A DNA stretch of 64,000 bases from Otatea glauca (taxonomy: Eukaryota; Streptophyta; Magnoliopsida; Poales; Poaceae). The notes beneath the pieces are model-generated. The model was given only the letters and a program-made list of their open reading frames with translations. It made no database searches and was not told the DNA's origin. Below, in pieces: positions 1 through 10,520 of this stretch (positions are counted from its first letter, which is position 1; every line of letters starts with the position of its first letter). A program made the translations under genes and the position numbers. The stretch covers positions 27,856,093 to 27,920,092 of the forward strand of contig CM070719.1 in assembly GCA_036346275.1 (NCBI GenBank). The letters are read 5' to 3'.

Positions 1-2292
1 TTGGTTTAAGACTTCCAATCTCATTCGCCCATACAAGTGACTTTAACAACGTTATCATTTAGGGTTTTTGCTCTAGCAAGTTTTATATGATAAGTAAGTT
101 GAAATTAAAATATTTTTCCATATTTTGGTTTTCCATATACTGGTTTATGATTCTGGATTAATTCCCCCAAAATTTAGGTTTAGCCGAGTTGTTTTTCAAG
201 CTGCTGAAAGTGCTTAAGTGTTATAGTCTTAGTGCAGTTTGTAGTTTTTGAAGGGTTTTGCTTAAGTAGGATTCAGATGCAAAGCAAGTTATAATTAAGA
301 TATTTTTGCAGAATATGGTAGTATATATACTAATCTCTGATTTTGAACTATTTTTCTTTAAATTTGCATTTGGACGAGATACTTTACTGATTGTCGAAAA
401 GGCTAATACGACTATGTTGTTCACGCGGTTATGGTCTAGTTTTCATTCTTCGATTGCGGCTGCACCTTATGGGATAATCTAACCATTTCTTAGGAATAAG
501 TAGGGGATATCCCTAAAATTATTTTAAAGTTTGTCCCGCGATATTTCACATTTATTTGAGATGTTTTTCATGTATATGGTCATTAAGGCTTAATATGGCT
601 TAACTTAAAATTGTTCAAAATGATGTCATTTATGCACAGCACGCAATTACATGTCATTTTAAGATCATAGCATTTCACAGCCAGCAATTACATGTCATTT
701 TAAGATCATAGCAATTGATTTTGTCGAATATGAGGTTCGTTTGTGAGAGTTATGGCCATTTGGTCATTTTACTGATTGCATGTTTGGACAACGAGCAAAT
801 AGTGCATACTTAAGTGAAATATAAATAGTTTTTTATACTTATGATCTATGTAACCTCAGGGATGCAACTAAACTTGTTTCATCAATGTTTGAGCTCATTT
901 GACCAATATTTTAGCCATTTGAATCTTGCATGCTGATAATGATTTAAACCAACAATTTTTGATTCAAAATACATTCAAATATAAATGTTTTTGTAGAAAT
1001 GGAGTGTATAGGGTTGCAGTAGCTCATTTTATTCATTTCATGATTTATGGAACAAGAGACTATATATTTCCTTCATAACACCTATTTAGAGCCTAACATT
1101 CAAACTCTAATTAAAACATTTTTCTGCAGGCAACATATAAATTTTTATTGCAGATTCTAATTCATCATTTCAAATCTTAAATTTAGGAACAAATTTTGTT
1201 TCATTTAGACACTCTTAGCAAAAGATATAAAAGTTTGAATCACATGAGGCAAAAAGAAAAATTTATTTGCAAAAGCTGGGTTCGAACACGAGATCTCCTG
1301 TCTACACGCGAGCTGTAACCACTGGGCCAACTTGTTACTTGAAACAAGTGGGCATGCGAAAACACTTGAGGTTTACCTCTTCTAACCCTAGAGCTTGGCT
1401 TGGCTGGCAATGGCGAAGGCGAGGCTGGCTGAGGAAGACGTTGGAGAAGGAGTCACGGACGAGAGGAAGGCTCGGTTGGGGGCAGCGGCTCCGGCTCTAG
1501 CAGCCTTGGCGGCGGCGGCGACCGGAGCTATGACGGTGCTAGCGACCAAGCTTCCTCCGTGCGCAACTACTGGGGATGAAGATGAAGGCCGCGGAAATGG
1601 CGAAGACACGATCTCTTTGCGCCCGGCATGCGCCTCCAAGCCGACCGTGCCGCCTCCAGCAGCTAGCAAAGCACCAACACGAGTGCTTCTACTCTTCCTC
1701 TCTCACTTTTCCAAATGGGCCAGATGATGGTGCATGCACAAATGAATCTAAAAAAAATGGATTTCTCCAGTGGTGGGGATCGCAATGGTACAACATCCAT
1801 GAGCTAAATCCAAAGTTTTGCGAGTGATTTCGAGGAGAGACAGTGGAGGAAGTTCTAGAGGAGAGGGAGATGTTCTTGTTGTATTGAATAGAATGGAGGG
1901 AGTTTGTTTGTAGCTGCCATGGGAAAGAAGAAAGGAAGGGGCAGGGAAGATGGGTTATGCAGGATTGGTTGGAGGAGAGAAAGAGGAATGGGGCTGAAAG
2001 AGACAAGACAGAAAGGGGGAGGTCTGTGGACAGCTCAGTTTTGGTATTAATTTGGCCACCAAATTGCAATGAAAACCATAGAAACTTGTTTACTGAGGTC
2101 CTGGGGTAATTATTGACATCTAGTAAAATTTTTGGATCAAATACTATTATAGAAAAATTATGAAAATTCTAACAAAACTGCTGTACCAACTTTAGTAGAC
2201 TGGATAGGATAAGGAAATTAATGAGCAGTCATTCATAACTTAAAATTTCTGAACATTTTTATGCGAAATATGGATGTAGTTTTTACCATAAT
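1..2292 (-). mobile_element. LTR-retrotransposon LTR fragment, first part
   Basis: The first ~1.3 kb is clearly homologous to 21079-22400, with long shared runs such as the stretch around ACTTTAACAACGTTATCATT. The copy resumes at 13088 after the gypsy insertion and ends at 13963 in GGGATGTTACA, which read on the minus strand is a typical LTR start, TGTAACATCCC. Orientation is therefore minus. The GC-rich block at 1380-1700 lies where the second copy has its own GC-rich block (22450-23000); the open frames there are short, overlapping and not conserved between copies, so I do not call a protein. A 41-bp tandem duplication sits at about 634-715. The left end lies outside the window. Confidence 0.7.
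1278..1332 (-). other. tRNA-like A/B-box motif inside LTR
   Basis: On the minus strand this reads TTGGCCCAGTGGTTA (close to a tRNA A box) followed about 35 bases later by GTGTTCGAACCC (close to a B box). It is not a functional tRNA because the acceptor and anticodon stems do not close. The related LTR copy has an equivalent motif at 22312-22378 in the same orientation. It could be a fossil tRNA/SINE insertion or an internal Pol III-like promoter element. Confidence 0.5.
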
Positions 2293-2500
2293 TGTTGAGG
2301 GGAAGTTCCCTCATGACCCCACAGGCATGTCCCTCCGACAAAGGCAAAGGCCCCTGGCCATAAGGCACTTGGCGAACCTCCTGGCCGCAGGGCGTTAGGC
2401 AAAGGCCCCAGCCACAGGGCACTAGGAAAGGGTCCCTGGCCACAGGGCATATGGCAAGCCCCCCGCCAGTGTTGGAGAAAAAGGAGGGCGTCCACGGGAG

Positions 2501-3035
2501 GCACTCACCTACTCCGCAGGAGCCTACGGGAGGCGCCCTCCTACTCCGTGGGCGTCTACGGAAGGCGCCCTTCTACTCCGCGGACATCGGGAGGCACACT
2601 CCTACTCCGCTGGAGCCTACGAGAGGCGCCATCCTACTCCGCGGGCGTCTACGGGAGGCTCCTTTCTACTATGCGGATGTCGGGAAGCACCCTCCTCCTT
2701 TGTGGGCGTCTCCGGGAGGCGCCCTCCTACTCCGCGGGCGTCTCCGGGAGGTGCCCTCCTACTCCGCGGACGTCGGGAGGCACCCTCCTACTCCGCGGGA
2801 GCTTACGGGAGGCTCCCTCCTACTCCGCGGACGTCGGGAGGCACCCTCCTACTCCGCGGATGTCGGGAGGCACCCTTCTACTCTGCGGGTGTCTACGAGA
2901 GGCTCCCTTCTACTCCGCGGACGTCGGGAGGCACCCTCCTACTCCGCGGGAGCCTACGGGAGGCGACCTCCTACCGCGCGGGCATCTACGGGAGGCGCCC
3001 TCCTACTCCGCGGGCGTCTACGGGAGGCACCCCGT
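2501..3035 (+). repeat. GC-rich 29/32-bp minisatellite in the left LTR
   Basis: About 17 degenerate units built on GGGAGGCRCCCTCCTACTCC followed by GCGGGAGCCTAC or GCGGACGTC, so unit length alternates between roughly 32 and 29 bp. Each unit carries a short dyad (GGGAGG..CCCTCC) and usually a CCGCGG. The array stays open in several frames at once because it lacks stop triplets; this is not evidence of coding. Confidence 0.88.
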
Positions 3036-3173
3036 GGGGTCCCGAGTCAGAGGCTTGCCCCCCGAAGAGATGACGTGGGATCCACTCTCTCCGCCCGGGA
3101 ATGACCAAGATGTCCTCGCTTCAGCCGTTGTAGTAGGGGTAGGATGGTATTTTCGCGTGACAGGCTGGGCGCC

Positions 3174-3181
3174 TATAAAAG
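3174..3181 (+). promoter_or_regulatory. TATA box of the left LTR
   Basis: TATAAAAG lies inside CGCCTATAAAAGCCC, about 65 bases upstream of the start of the duplicated R/U5-like block. The same motif is conserved in the right LTR at 12822-12829. Transcription would run rightward through gag-pol. Confidence 0.7.
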
Positions 3182-3242
3182 CCCACTGTAACTCATGCTT
3201 GTAACCTAGACTCTCATTGAATACAGAACTAACAACTGGTGC

Positions 3243-3524
3243 GTCCCTCGGGATCCTGGACCGGGAGGCCCCTCCCGACTCCCCCTGGGGAACACACCGA
3301 CCGGAGTATGGCGCTTTCCTAAGCGCCCGAACCTGTATAAACCCTTGTGTCCATTTTCTTCTCTTTCGGACGTTGGCTCGTGAGTCCCTCGGGAGCCTGG
3401 ACCAGGAGGCCCCTCTCTACTCCCCCCGGGGAATGCACCGACAAGAGTAGGGCACTTTCCTAAGCGCCCGAACCTGTATAAACCCTTGTGTCCATTTCTT
3501 CTCTCTCGGACGTTGGCCCGTGAA
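3243..3524 (+). repeat. 141-bp tandem duplication near the end of the left LTR
   Basis: Two copies start at 3243 and 3384 with GTCCCTCGGG and share the stretch CCTAAGCGCCCGAACCTG. The right LTR has only one copy (from about 12891). The copies differ at many positions, so the duplication is not recent, yet it is present in only one LTR. Confidence 0.8.
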
Positions 3525-3576
3525 ACGGCCGACGTCCGCCCACATTCTTGTGTCTTGTTTTCGAACATAAAACATT

Positions 3577-3596
3577 TGGCGCCGTCCGTGGGGACC
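3577..3596 (+). other. primer-binding site
   Basis: TGGCGCCGTCCGTGGGGA starts two bases after the LTR end, the expected place for tRNA-primed minus-strand synthesis. The TGGCGCCG start is typical of Ty3/gypsy elements rather than the initiator-Met type of copia. I cannot decide which tRNA it matches best without a comparison. Confidence 0.75.
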
Positions 3597-3615
3597 GTAG
3601 CTAACATCAAAGGCT

Positions 3616-5620
3616 ATGGCTCCTACAAAGAAGCACACCAAGCCTCCTCAATCCCTGAAGCACCAGGAGCAAGTTGACAACCCTCCTCCCCGGTGGATCT
3701 CCAGGCGCGTGCCTTCCTTGGAGATCGGAGCCCACAACGTCCTTCAAGCCCCAGGACTTGAGAACACTTCTTCACCCCATGCTTTTTCTGCCGTGAGCCA
3801 AGGGCAGCAGCCTCAAGATGTCACCGTCACCACAAGGTTGCGACCCCTCGAGCCAGCCATCATCCCCGAGGTGTTGGACTTGTCCCGATGGCGGGTTCTA
3901 GTGGAGGCGGCCAAGAGGCAGATCGTGGACTACATGATGGGCTCTTATCGTCCTCAGGGGATCCCTCCACATCTCTCGCCGCTCCTGCCACCACCCTCGG
4001 TCCAGATCGCCACCGATACGGGGGCGCATGGGGGCCTCGCCTTTGTCCATGAAGGCGGGCAAAGGGGTAACCTCTACAATCCTCCCCTTACCCATGCGGC
4101 GGCCATGAGCGGGGCCCCGTTCTGGTCGCTGCATCCGTCGAGCCCTGGGTTCGGAGTGGCTCCCCACATGCTGTTGTAATTCGTACCTTCACTGCAACAC
4201 CCGAGACCCGAGCTCAGCCATCCCCGGTGGGAGCCCCGGGGCCTCCCCCACAGGCTCCTCCTGGGCAAATGCGCCTGCACCCGGAGATGGTGAATCAACT
4301 CCCACCAGCGGGGTTGGCTCTCACCCTCGAGACGCGACATAGCCCAGGGTGGAAGGGAAACCTCCAAGACCGAAGGCGCCCACTCCTCTAATGGCGCTAC
4401 CTGGGGAACAGGAGAATTGGGTCGTGGCCGCCCCCGGGCACCCACAAGGCTTAAGGGATCATTATCTAGCCCAGCGAAGTCAAGTGGAGGGGAGAAGTTT
4501 CCGCTCTATCAGCTCATGGCGAGCTCTCACCCCTCCCGGTCACCATGACCACTACCACCCTAGGGGAGGGGAGGTTGAGTCCAGGGTCTTGCGGACTCCC
4601 AGAGCTACGCGTCAGTGGGAGCCCTCCGACTCTCCCGAGCGTGGGCGCCGTCGCCGCCCCCAAGCCTCCAGCTCTTCAAGTTCTGAAGTCTCACACCGTC
4701 GCCGTCGCACGAGGTCGCCTTCCCCCCATTAGCATGGTGATGGAGGCAGTCCCAGAACCGGAAACCCTCTCGCCCGGGGCATCTCGGAAACTCCATTTCG
4801 ACCCAAGTTTCGCCAGCCTAACATTGGACAATATGATGGGGACTCTGATCCCATGCAATTCATGGAAGTCTGCGTCACGGCTATCTAGGCGGGGGAGGTT
4901 GGGAGGTGGAGATGTGCAATTGCCTCCTGCTCTTTCTCTCGGGAACCGCTTGGTAATGGTTCTACAATCAGAAGAGGGGCTCCATCCACTCTTGGGCCCA
5001 ACTACGTGAGGAGTTCAGCGCAAACTTTCAAGGGAGTTACAAGCAACCCATGCTTCCCAATCAACTCTTCACGGTGAAGCAACAGAAGGACGAGTCCACA
5101 CAAGACTTCCTCAAGTGCTTCTCTTGGGTGCGGAGCCAAGTGGCGGACGCCCCAGACTCCACAGTCATTAACGCGTGTAAGGAAGGTCTTCTTCCTGGCG
5201 AACTGAACCGGGCACTAGGAAGGGATCCCCCGAAAACAACTCAACAACTCTTCGAGATTGTTGAGAAATACGCCCGCGGGGAGGTGGACGACCTGGCGAA
5301 AAGGGGGCTCATCCCACAAGCTGGGGGAGACTCCCCAGGAGAAGGCTAAAAGGATCCTCCGGGAAAAAGAGCAAGGACTGGAGGGACCGTTCCAAAGGAG
5401 GTCGTGACTCCAAGGTCCTGGTCGTGGCCGATGCCCCGCCCCAGGGGAACGGTGCTTTCAAAGGACCAAAGAATGGTTAAAAGCCTAAGGCTCCTCAGGC
5501 TCGCGATGAAGGTCCCAACGAAAGGAGAGGTAACCAAGACCAAGGAGATGGCCATTGGTGCACCTATCACAAAATGGTTGGGCACGACACAAGCGAGTGT
5601 CGCCAATATGCCGCTGAAGG
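3616..5620 (+). pseudogene. gag: gag polyprotein remnant of the gypsy element
   Basis: A start codon at 3616 (MAPTKKHTK) opens 187 codons to 4179, after which the reading continues in other frames. A Retrotrans_gag-like core is recognisable: QYDGDSDPMQF at about 4830, WFYNQKRGSIHSW from 4957, then 5050-5349 with the FTVKQQKDESTQDFLKCFSW and EIVEKYARGE segments. A degenerate zinc knuckle, C-x2-H-x4-H-x4-C (CTYHKMVGHDTSEC), lies at 5559-5600. This is the capsid/nucleocapsid protein that would package element RNA. Several frameshifts and an in-frame stop after CVTAI near 4888 make it non-functional. Family assignment comes from motifs only. Confidence 0.78.
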
Positions 5621-5640
5621 GGCCAAACCACCCGGGCATC

Positions 5641-5895
5641 TTGCTCCCATCCGACTGCCCTCTCACGGGCTTCGTCCCAAGGAAATCTATCCAACCCTTG
5701 GGGAGGATTGAGCTCCTCATGACCTTCGGCTCGCGGGAGAACCATCGCACGGAAGTGGTCATATTCGACGTTGTTGACATCAAGTCACCATTCAATGCTA
5801 TCATGGGAAGAGTAACTCTCAACCGCTTCAATGCAGCAATTCACCAAAACTACTTATGCCTCAAGATACCGGGGCCTCACGGGTCATCTCCGTGA
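5641..5895 (+). pseudogene. retroviral-type aspartic protease remnant
   Basis: The segment VVDIKSPFNAIMGRVTLNRF matches the C-terminal half of Ty3/gypsy proteases (canonical form: VVD..YNAILGR..L). Just upstream, RIELLMTFG also fits. The N-terminal half, including the catalytic Asp-Gly-Ser region, is missing: the text runs directly from the gag zinc knuckle into the post-active-site part. The protease could not process the polyprotein. The frame is open from 5404 to the stop at 5893. Confidence 0.72.
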
Positions 5896-6345
5896 GGCGA
5901 TCAAGACAGTTCATCACCTCTATCATAAGCGTCAATCGGCTCGATGAAGTCAACATCCTCGAGTGGGGGGCTCGAAGGGGTCCGTCCCTACCGCCCCCGA
6001 AGGGGATCGTTAAGGACAAGTTCGTGCTAGAGAGGTACCCCCTGAAGCCTCACCCCAAAGGAGAGCTAAAAGAGGTACGGCTCATCGGCCCGGGTGATGA
6101 ACGCTTCATCCGGGTCGAGGCTGAGCTCCCAAAGAGGGTGGAAGAGGAACTCCTTAAGTTCTTAAGGACCAATGCGAACGTCTTCACTTAGGTCCCGTCG
6201 AACATGAAAGGTGTCCCTCGCGAGGTGACTCAATATCGCCTCGAGGTGAGGCCCGAGCACCCTCCGATGAGACAAAAGCTCCGCAAGCTCTCCCTCCAGC
6301 GATGTCAAGCCATCAAGGAGGACCAAAGGTCTTCCTCAAGGTGCT
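5896..6345 (+). pseudogene. start of reverse transcriptase, rest deleted
   Basis: The text KRVEEELLKFLRTNANVF, then a stop, then QYRLEVRPEHPPMRQKLRK matches the linker and first segment of gypsy reverse transcriptase that normally reads through to the finger domain. After about 6345 the sequence jumps to pre-integrase sequence. The palm with the YxDD box and the whole RNase H domain are absent, roughly 2 kb less than expected. This deletion alone makes the element dependent on others. Confidence 0.7.
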
Positions 6346-6404
6346 TCATACACCCTTCGTCAAAGAAGATCCTGACAAGAAGAGAGATTTCGAACTACTT
6401 CTGA

Positions 6405-7440
6405 TGGTCAGCAAGATCTCAGCGCCGCCCACAGCGTGGATGACCCCAATCATACAGTGCATCCAAGGAAAAACAGAAATGGATGGTAGCGTTGAGGACC
6501 AGAGGCTCTTCGCGAAGGCCAAGTCCTATGTACTCCTCGAGGGGATGCTCTACAAAAAAGGGACTTCCGCGCTACTCAAGTGCCTCCCAAGAAAGGAGGG
6601 GTCTCACTCCTCCGAGAGGTTCATGAAGGTCTCTATGGCTCGCACCTTTCAAGATGCCATTGAAACCCTCAAAATATGTGAAGATTGTCAAAGGATGGCA
6701 CTGGCTACCAATCCCCCGCTGCACCTCTACACCAGATACCTATCATTTGGCCTTTTGCCCAGTGGGGTATGAACCTGCTAGGGTCATTCCCGTCGGCCAA
6801 GGGGGGCTACAAGCATGCGGTGGTGGCGGTGGACTACTTCACCAAGTGGGTGGAAGCGGAGCCGTTCCTGACAATCACATCCCGGGTGGTGCAAAAGTTC
6901 TTCTGGAAGAATATTGTGTGCCGCTTCGGAGTCCCGAAGGAGCTCACTATGGACAATGGGACTCAGTTTGATGTTTCCTCCTTCGGGGACTTTTGTGATT
7001 CAATTGGGACAGCCCTATGTTTCGCTTCGGTGGCTCATCCTAAGTCCAACGGGGCGGTCGAAAGGGCCAATGGCCTAATCCTCCAAGGCATCAGCTGTCG
7101 ACTCGAGAAGAGTACACTTAAGCACGGGCTATGGGCGGAGGAACTCCTCAATGTCCTGTGGGGGATGCGCACCATTCCTAGCCACTCTACGGGGCGAACA
7201 CCTTTCTCGCTTGTGTACGGAGTGGAAGCGGTCCTCTCCACAGAGGTCCGCCACCGCTCCCTTCGTGTGGAGATGCTCTCAGAGGCCCTACCCATCAACT
7301 TCATGGCAAACGAAGAAAATCACAAGATGGAAGTGGATTTCATGGAGGTTCATGATGCACCCTCATCAAACATGTCGCGTACGAACGAGAAGTTGCTCGT
7401 TTCTACAACAACTGGGTGTAGGGGCCCAAGGGAAAGTCTC
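6405..7440 (+). pseudogene. integrase, zinc-binding region and catalytic core
   Basis: The pre-integrase part (KAKSYVLLEGMLYKKG, then CEDCQRM) precedes an open frame from 6685. The core shows VVAVDYFTKWVEAEP, MDNGTQF and NGAVERANG. The DDE positions fall at residues 30, 90 and 126 of this frame, with spacing x59 and x35 as in retroviral integrases. The first position is Asn (codon 6772-6774, WGMNLLG) instead of Asp; the second Asp (6952-6954) and the Glu (7060-7062) are kept. The frame passes through the core but runs on into tandem repeats, so the normal C-terminus is lost near 7440. It would act in the nucleus to insert element DNA. It is probably inactive. Confidence 0.85.
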
Positions 7441-8375
7441 ATACCTCGCAGGCGTAACACCGCGGACGCGCGTCGGGAGATCCCCTTATACCCCTACGGG
7501 CGTGCTACGAGAGGCTCCCTCATACTCCCGTGGGCATATACGGGAGGCTCCCTCATGCCTCTACAGGCATGCTACGGGAGGCTCCCTCCTACCCCCGCGG
7601 GCGTATACGGGAGGCTCCCTCCTACCCCCGCGGGCGTATATGGGAGGCTCCCTCATGCCTCCGCGGGCGTGCTACGAGGGACTCCCTCATACCCCCGCGG
7701 GCATATACGGGAGGCTCCCTTATGCCTCTGCGGACGTGCTAAGGGAGACTCCCTCCTGCCTCTGTGCGAGGCTCCCTCCTACCCCGCGGGCGTATACGGG
7801 AGGCTCCCTCATGCCTCCACGGGTGTGCTACGAGGGACTCCCTCCTACCCCCATGGGCGTATACAGGAGGTTCCCTCATGCCTCCACGGGCGTTCTACGG
7901 GGGACTCCCTCCTACCCCCGCGGGCATCTACGGGAGGCTCACTCCTACCCCCGCGGGCGTGCTACGAGAGGTTCCCTCATGCCTCTGTGGGCACATTTTG
8001 GGAGGCTCCCTCATATCCCCCGTGGGCGTGCTACGAGAGGTTTCCTCATGCCTCAGCGTGCATGCTATAGGAGGCTCTTTCGTACCCCTGCGGGCATCAC
8101 GGGAGGCTCCCTCCTACCCCCGTGGGCATATACGGGAGGCTCCCTCATGCCTCTGCGGGCATGCTACGGGCTACGGGGGGCTCCCTCCTACATCTGTGGG
8201 TGTCTACGGGAGGCTCCCTCCTACCCCCACGGGCGTGCTAGGAGAGCTTTCCTCATGACTCTCCAGGCGCGTTTCGGGAGGCTCCCTCATAGCCCCCGCG
8301 GGCGTGCTACAGGAGGTTCCCTCATGCCTCCGCAGGTGTGCTATGGGAGGCTCCCTCGTACCTCCGTAGGCTCTC
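7440..8375 (+). repeat. internal GC-rich ~31-33-bp tandem array
   Basis: About 28 degenerate units of the type GGGAGGCTCCCTCCTACCCC plus CGCGGGCGTATAC alternate with a variant ending in ATGCCT and GGGCGTGCTAC. They share the core of the LTR minisatellite but form a distinct subfamily. The array directly follows integrase. Long open frames across it in two phases are by-products of the missing stop triplets. Confidence 0.88.
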
Positions 8376-8988
8376 TAGAGGAAGTACTCGGGGTCTCTGA
8401 TCCTCCAAAGGGTCTCACCTTACCCTATAACCACAGGGCACTTGGCAAGTGCCCTGACCACAGGGCACTTGGAAAGACCCTTGGCCGCATGGCACTTTAC
8501 ACTATTGAAGATGAGCAGCTCAAGCACGCCTGGAATGCGGACAAGCTCAAGTGGTTTTATATTTATGTTTTCTTGTACGCCGCAACGGCACCTATCACAT
8601 ATTGATGTAAACCCTTTTAAGGTCATCAATGCAGTATCAAATTAAGTCACGCATGTCTCCTATCACTTGTGTGGTTGTCTTGAAAGCCCATCCCCCACAC
8701 GTAGCTATGGGGAATGGGTTAAAACCTCGCATCCTCCGTGGGACATATCTACAGGGCGCATGGCCTCCGGGGCCTACCCCTAAAAAAGCCCCAAGCGGCC
8801 TGGACATTTCGCATCCCCCTTTGGCGGCCCCCTCCCTGCTGGACCCAGGGAGCGGGTGACGACTTAAGGCATCTCGCCCAAGTCTTAGGGTGCTTCATGG
8901 CTTAGTCCCCTATGGACCCCAGGTGCTAAGCCGAAATGACCCCCGGGTCAACATTTCATCCCCTCCGCGGGAAGCAATAGGAACCTTC
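8376..8988 (+). other. gypsy internal region without recognised gene
   Basis: The segment 8430-8500 repeats CCACAGGGCACTTGG-like words that also occur at the beginning of both LTRs, so it looks like LTR-derived sequence copied inward. The rest (8500-8988) has no convincing ORF on either strand. Confidence 0.5.
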
Positions 8989-9959
8989 TTATTGCAAGAA
9001 GCGTAGCCCGGGAGACATCCCCTCCCCGGTGGGTTCCTTCTCCTTCTTAGGGCCCTTGGTGCCCCTAGCGACGGGAGGTGGCAGGGGACCTCGGGAGCCT
9101 CCTGGGGAGAACGCCTTTTGCCCGTAGTACGGGTCAGAGTGGTAGCGCCCTGCTGAGAGGCACCCCTCGCTGCCCCTGAGGGCCCTCTTGGCGTGTGCCT
9201 TGGTAGGCGAGGCCTGGGTGTCCTCCCTCACGGCTGCAGCCCGAGCCCTCTTCCGTTTAGCCTGGTCAGGAGCGGGGTCGCCCTGCGGGAGGAGGCGTAG
9301 GCCGAACGCCTCGGCCACGATGTTCCTTACCTCCATAGGGATGCCTTCGGCCTCGTAGCCCCATGCCTCAGACATACACCACCTCCCTAGGATCATCTCA
9401 GCTTCTTCCCTCATCGCCTCCATAGAGCGAACTGCACATGAAAAGGGAACCATGAGAGGTAAAGAGATAACGTGCCAAAGAAAGACAAGGACCACACGAG
9501 GGCTCTTACCCTCCCAATGCCGGGGTGAAGGCTACCGTGGAACCCCAACCTAGCACGTTGAACAAGGGTATTGAGGTTGAGGAGGGTCGTCTCCTCCATC
9601 AGGTCACGGGCACCCTTCCTCGCGCGCACCTCCCGAATGGCGTTACGTAGCTTCTAGTCATCGTCGGTGAGACGACCCATCTTGGGGTACGTCCGCATCG
9701 TTAAGGCCGGGTGCGACCCAGTGTAGACAAAGTGTTCAGCCTTCAGGTAGGACCACTTCTTCATGGCGGAGGGCCAACACTCCTTTAGGACTTGCACGGG
9801 GAACTCATTCTCATGCCGTGGAGTAGTGAAGATGGACCCCAGGGCTCTCTCCTGGAGTCCCCTCGCTGAGAGCGAAAGAAGTAGTCGAACAATGCAACAA
9901 ACGGCTCCTAGCTCGGGCATTGGCCCGAGCGCCCTAGAGATGAGTTTCCTTGGTGACAC
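8989..9959 (-). pseudogene. antisense ORF of the gypsy element, probable intron
   Basis: On the minus strand a frame opens at 9959 (MSPRKLISRALG) and runs to 9510, interrupted once by a TAG at 9654-9656 after RLTDDD but continuing in the same frame (RNAIREVRARKGARDL, LVQRARLGFHGSLHPGIG). A good donor (GGTAAGAG, 9509) and acceptor (TTTTCATGTGCAG, 9432) enclose a 78-bp likely intron. Downstream, 9431-8989 codes for MREEAEMILGRW, then a basic patch KRKRARAAA and a Gly/Pro-rich tail. Strict joining at these sites shifts the frame, so a 1-base indel or another splice site must be assumed. I do not recognise the protein. Its position between integrase and the 3' LTR, antisense, fits the extra antisense ORFs reported in Tat elements. 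Confidence 0.6.
9432..9509 (-). other. putative spliceosomal intron in antisense ORF
   Basis: Minus-strand GTAAGAG donor, pyrimidine-rich tail and CATGTGCAG acceptor, 78 bp, a normal size for a short plant intron. Coding character exists on both sides but not inside. Confidence 0.55.
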
Positions 9960-10039
9960 CTATGAGGGCACCAGTACAAGAGCCCGAGCCGCCCCGTGCA
10001 TGACGCCACGCGTGAAGACCCTATGCTTTTCTACTTGGC

Positions 10040-10520
10040 AAGCCCCGTCCATGGGAAGCGCCCACCTACTCCGCGGGCGTTTATGGGAGGCTCCCTTCTA
10101 CTCCGCAGACATCGGGAGGCACCTTCCTACTCCACGGGAGCTTACAGGAGGCACCCTCCTACTCCGCGGGAGCCTATGGGAGGCGCTCTCCTACTCCGCA
10201 GACGTCTCCGGGAGGCACCCTCCTACTCCGCGGGAGCCTATGGGAGGCGCCCTTCTATTCTGTGGATGTCGGGAGGTACCCTCCTACTCCACGGGAGCTT
10301 ACAGGAGATGCCCTCCTACTACGCAGGAGCCTACGAGAGGCGCCCTCCTACTCCGCGGGCATCTCCGGGAGGCGCCCTTCTACTCCGTGGATGTCAGCAG
10401 GCACCCTCCTACTCCGCGGGAGCTTACGGGAGACGCCCTCCTACTCCGCGGACGTCGGGAGGCACCCTCCTACTCCGCGGGCATCTACGGGAGGCACCCT
10501 CCTACTCCGCAGACGTCGGC
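10040..10520 (+). repeat. third GC-rich 29/32-bp minisatellite block
   Basis: About 15 units of the LTR-type variant (CTACTCCGCGGGAGCCTA and CTACTCCGCGGACGTC forms) lie inside the element between the antisense ORF and the 3' untranslated region. They match the LTR array more closely than the array after integrase, suggesting exchange between the LTR and internal region. Confidence 0.85.

Larger units (their letters stand above)
2293..3574 (+). repeat. left (5') LTR of the gypsy element
   Basis: It is 1282 bp and aligns with 11970-13082 at roughly 94 percent over the stretch I compared by eye (first ~170 bp). It is longer than its partner mainly because of an extra 141-bp tandem unit at its 3' end. 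It contains a GC-rich minisatellite, a TATA box and the terminal ACA just before the primer-binding site. Confidence 0.92.

Noticed and set aside
2501..3035. Regular short repeats as a CRISPR array
   Set aside because: Units are contiguous and degenerate without unique spacers, and the context is a plant LTR.
2451..3204. Open frames of about 217 codons in the left LTR, rich in repeated Arg-Glu-Ala-Pro-Ser-Tyr-Ser
   Set aside because: They are translations of the GC-rich minisatellite, open in several frames at once, with unit lengths not divisible by three.
7151..8605. A 484-codon open frame downstream of and overlapping the integrase
   Set aside because: It is out of frame with the integrase core and mostly tandem repeat. 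The in-frame continuation from 6685 also runs into the repeats.
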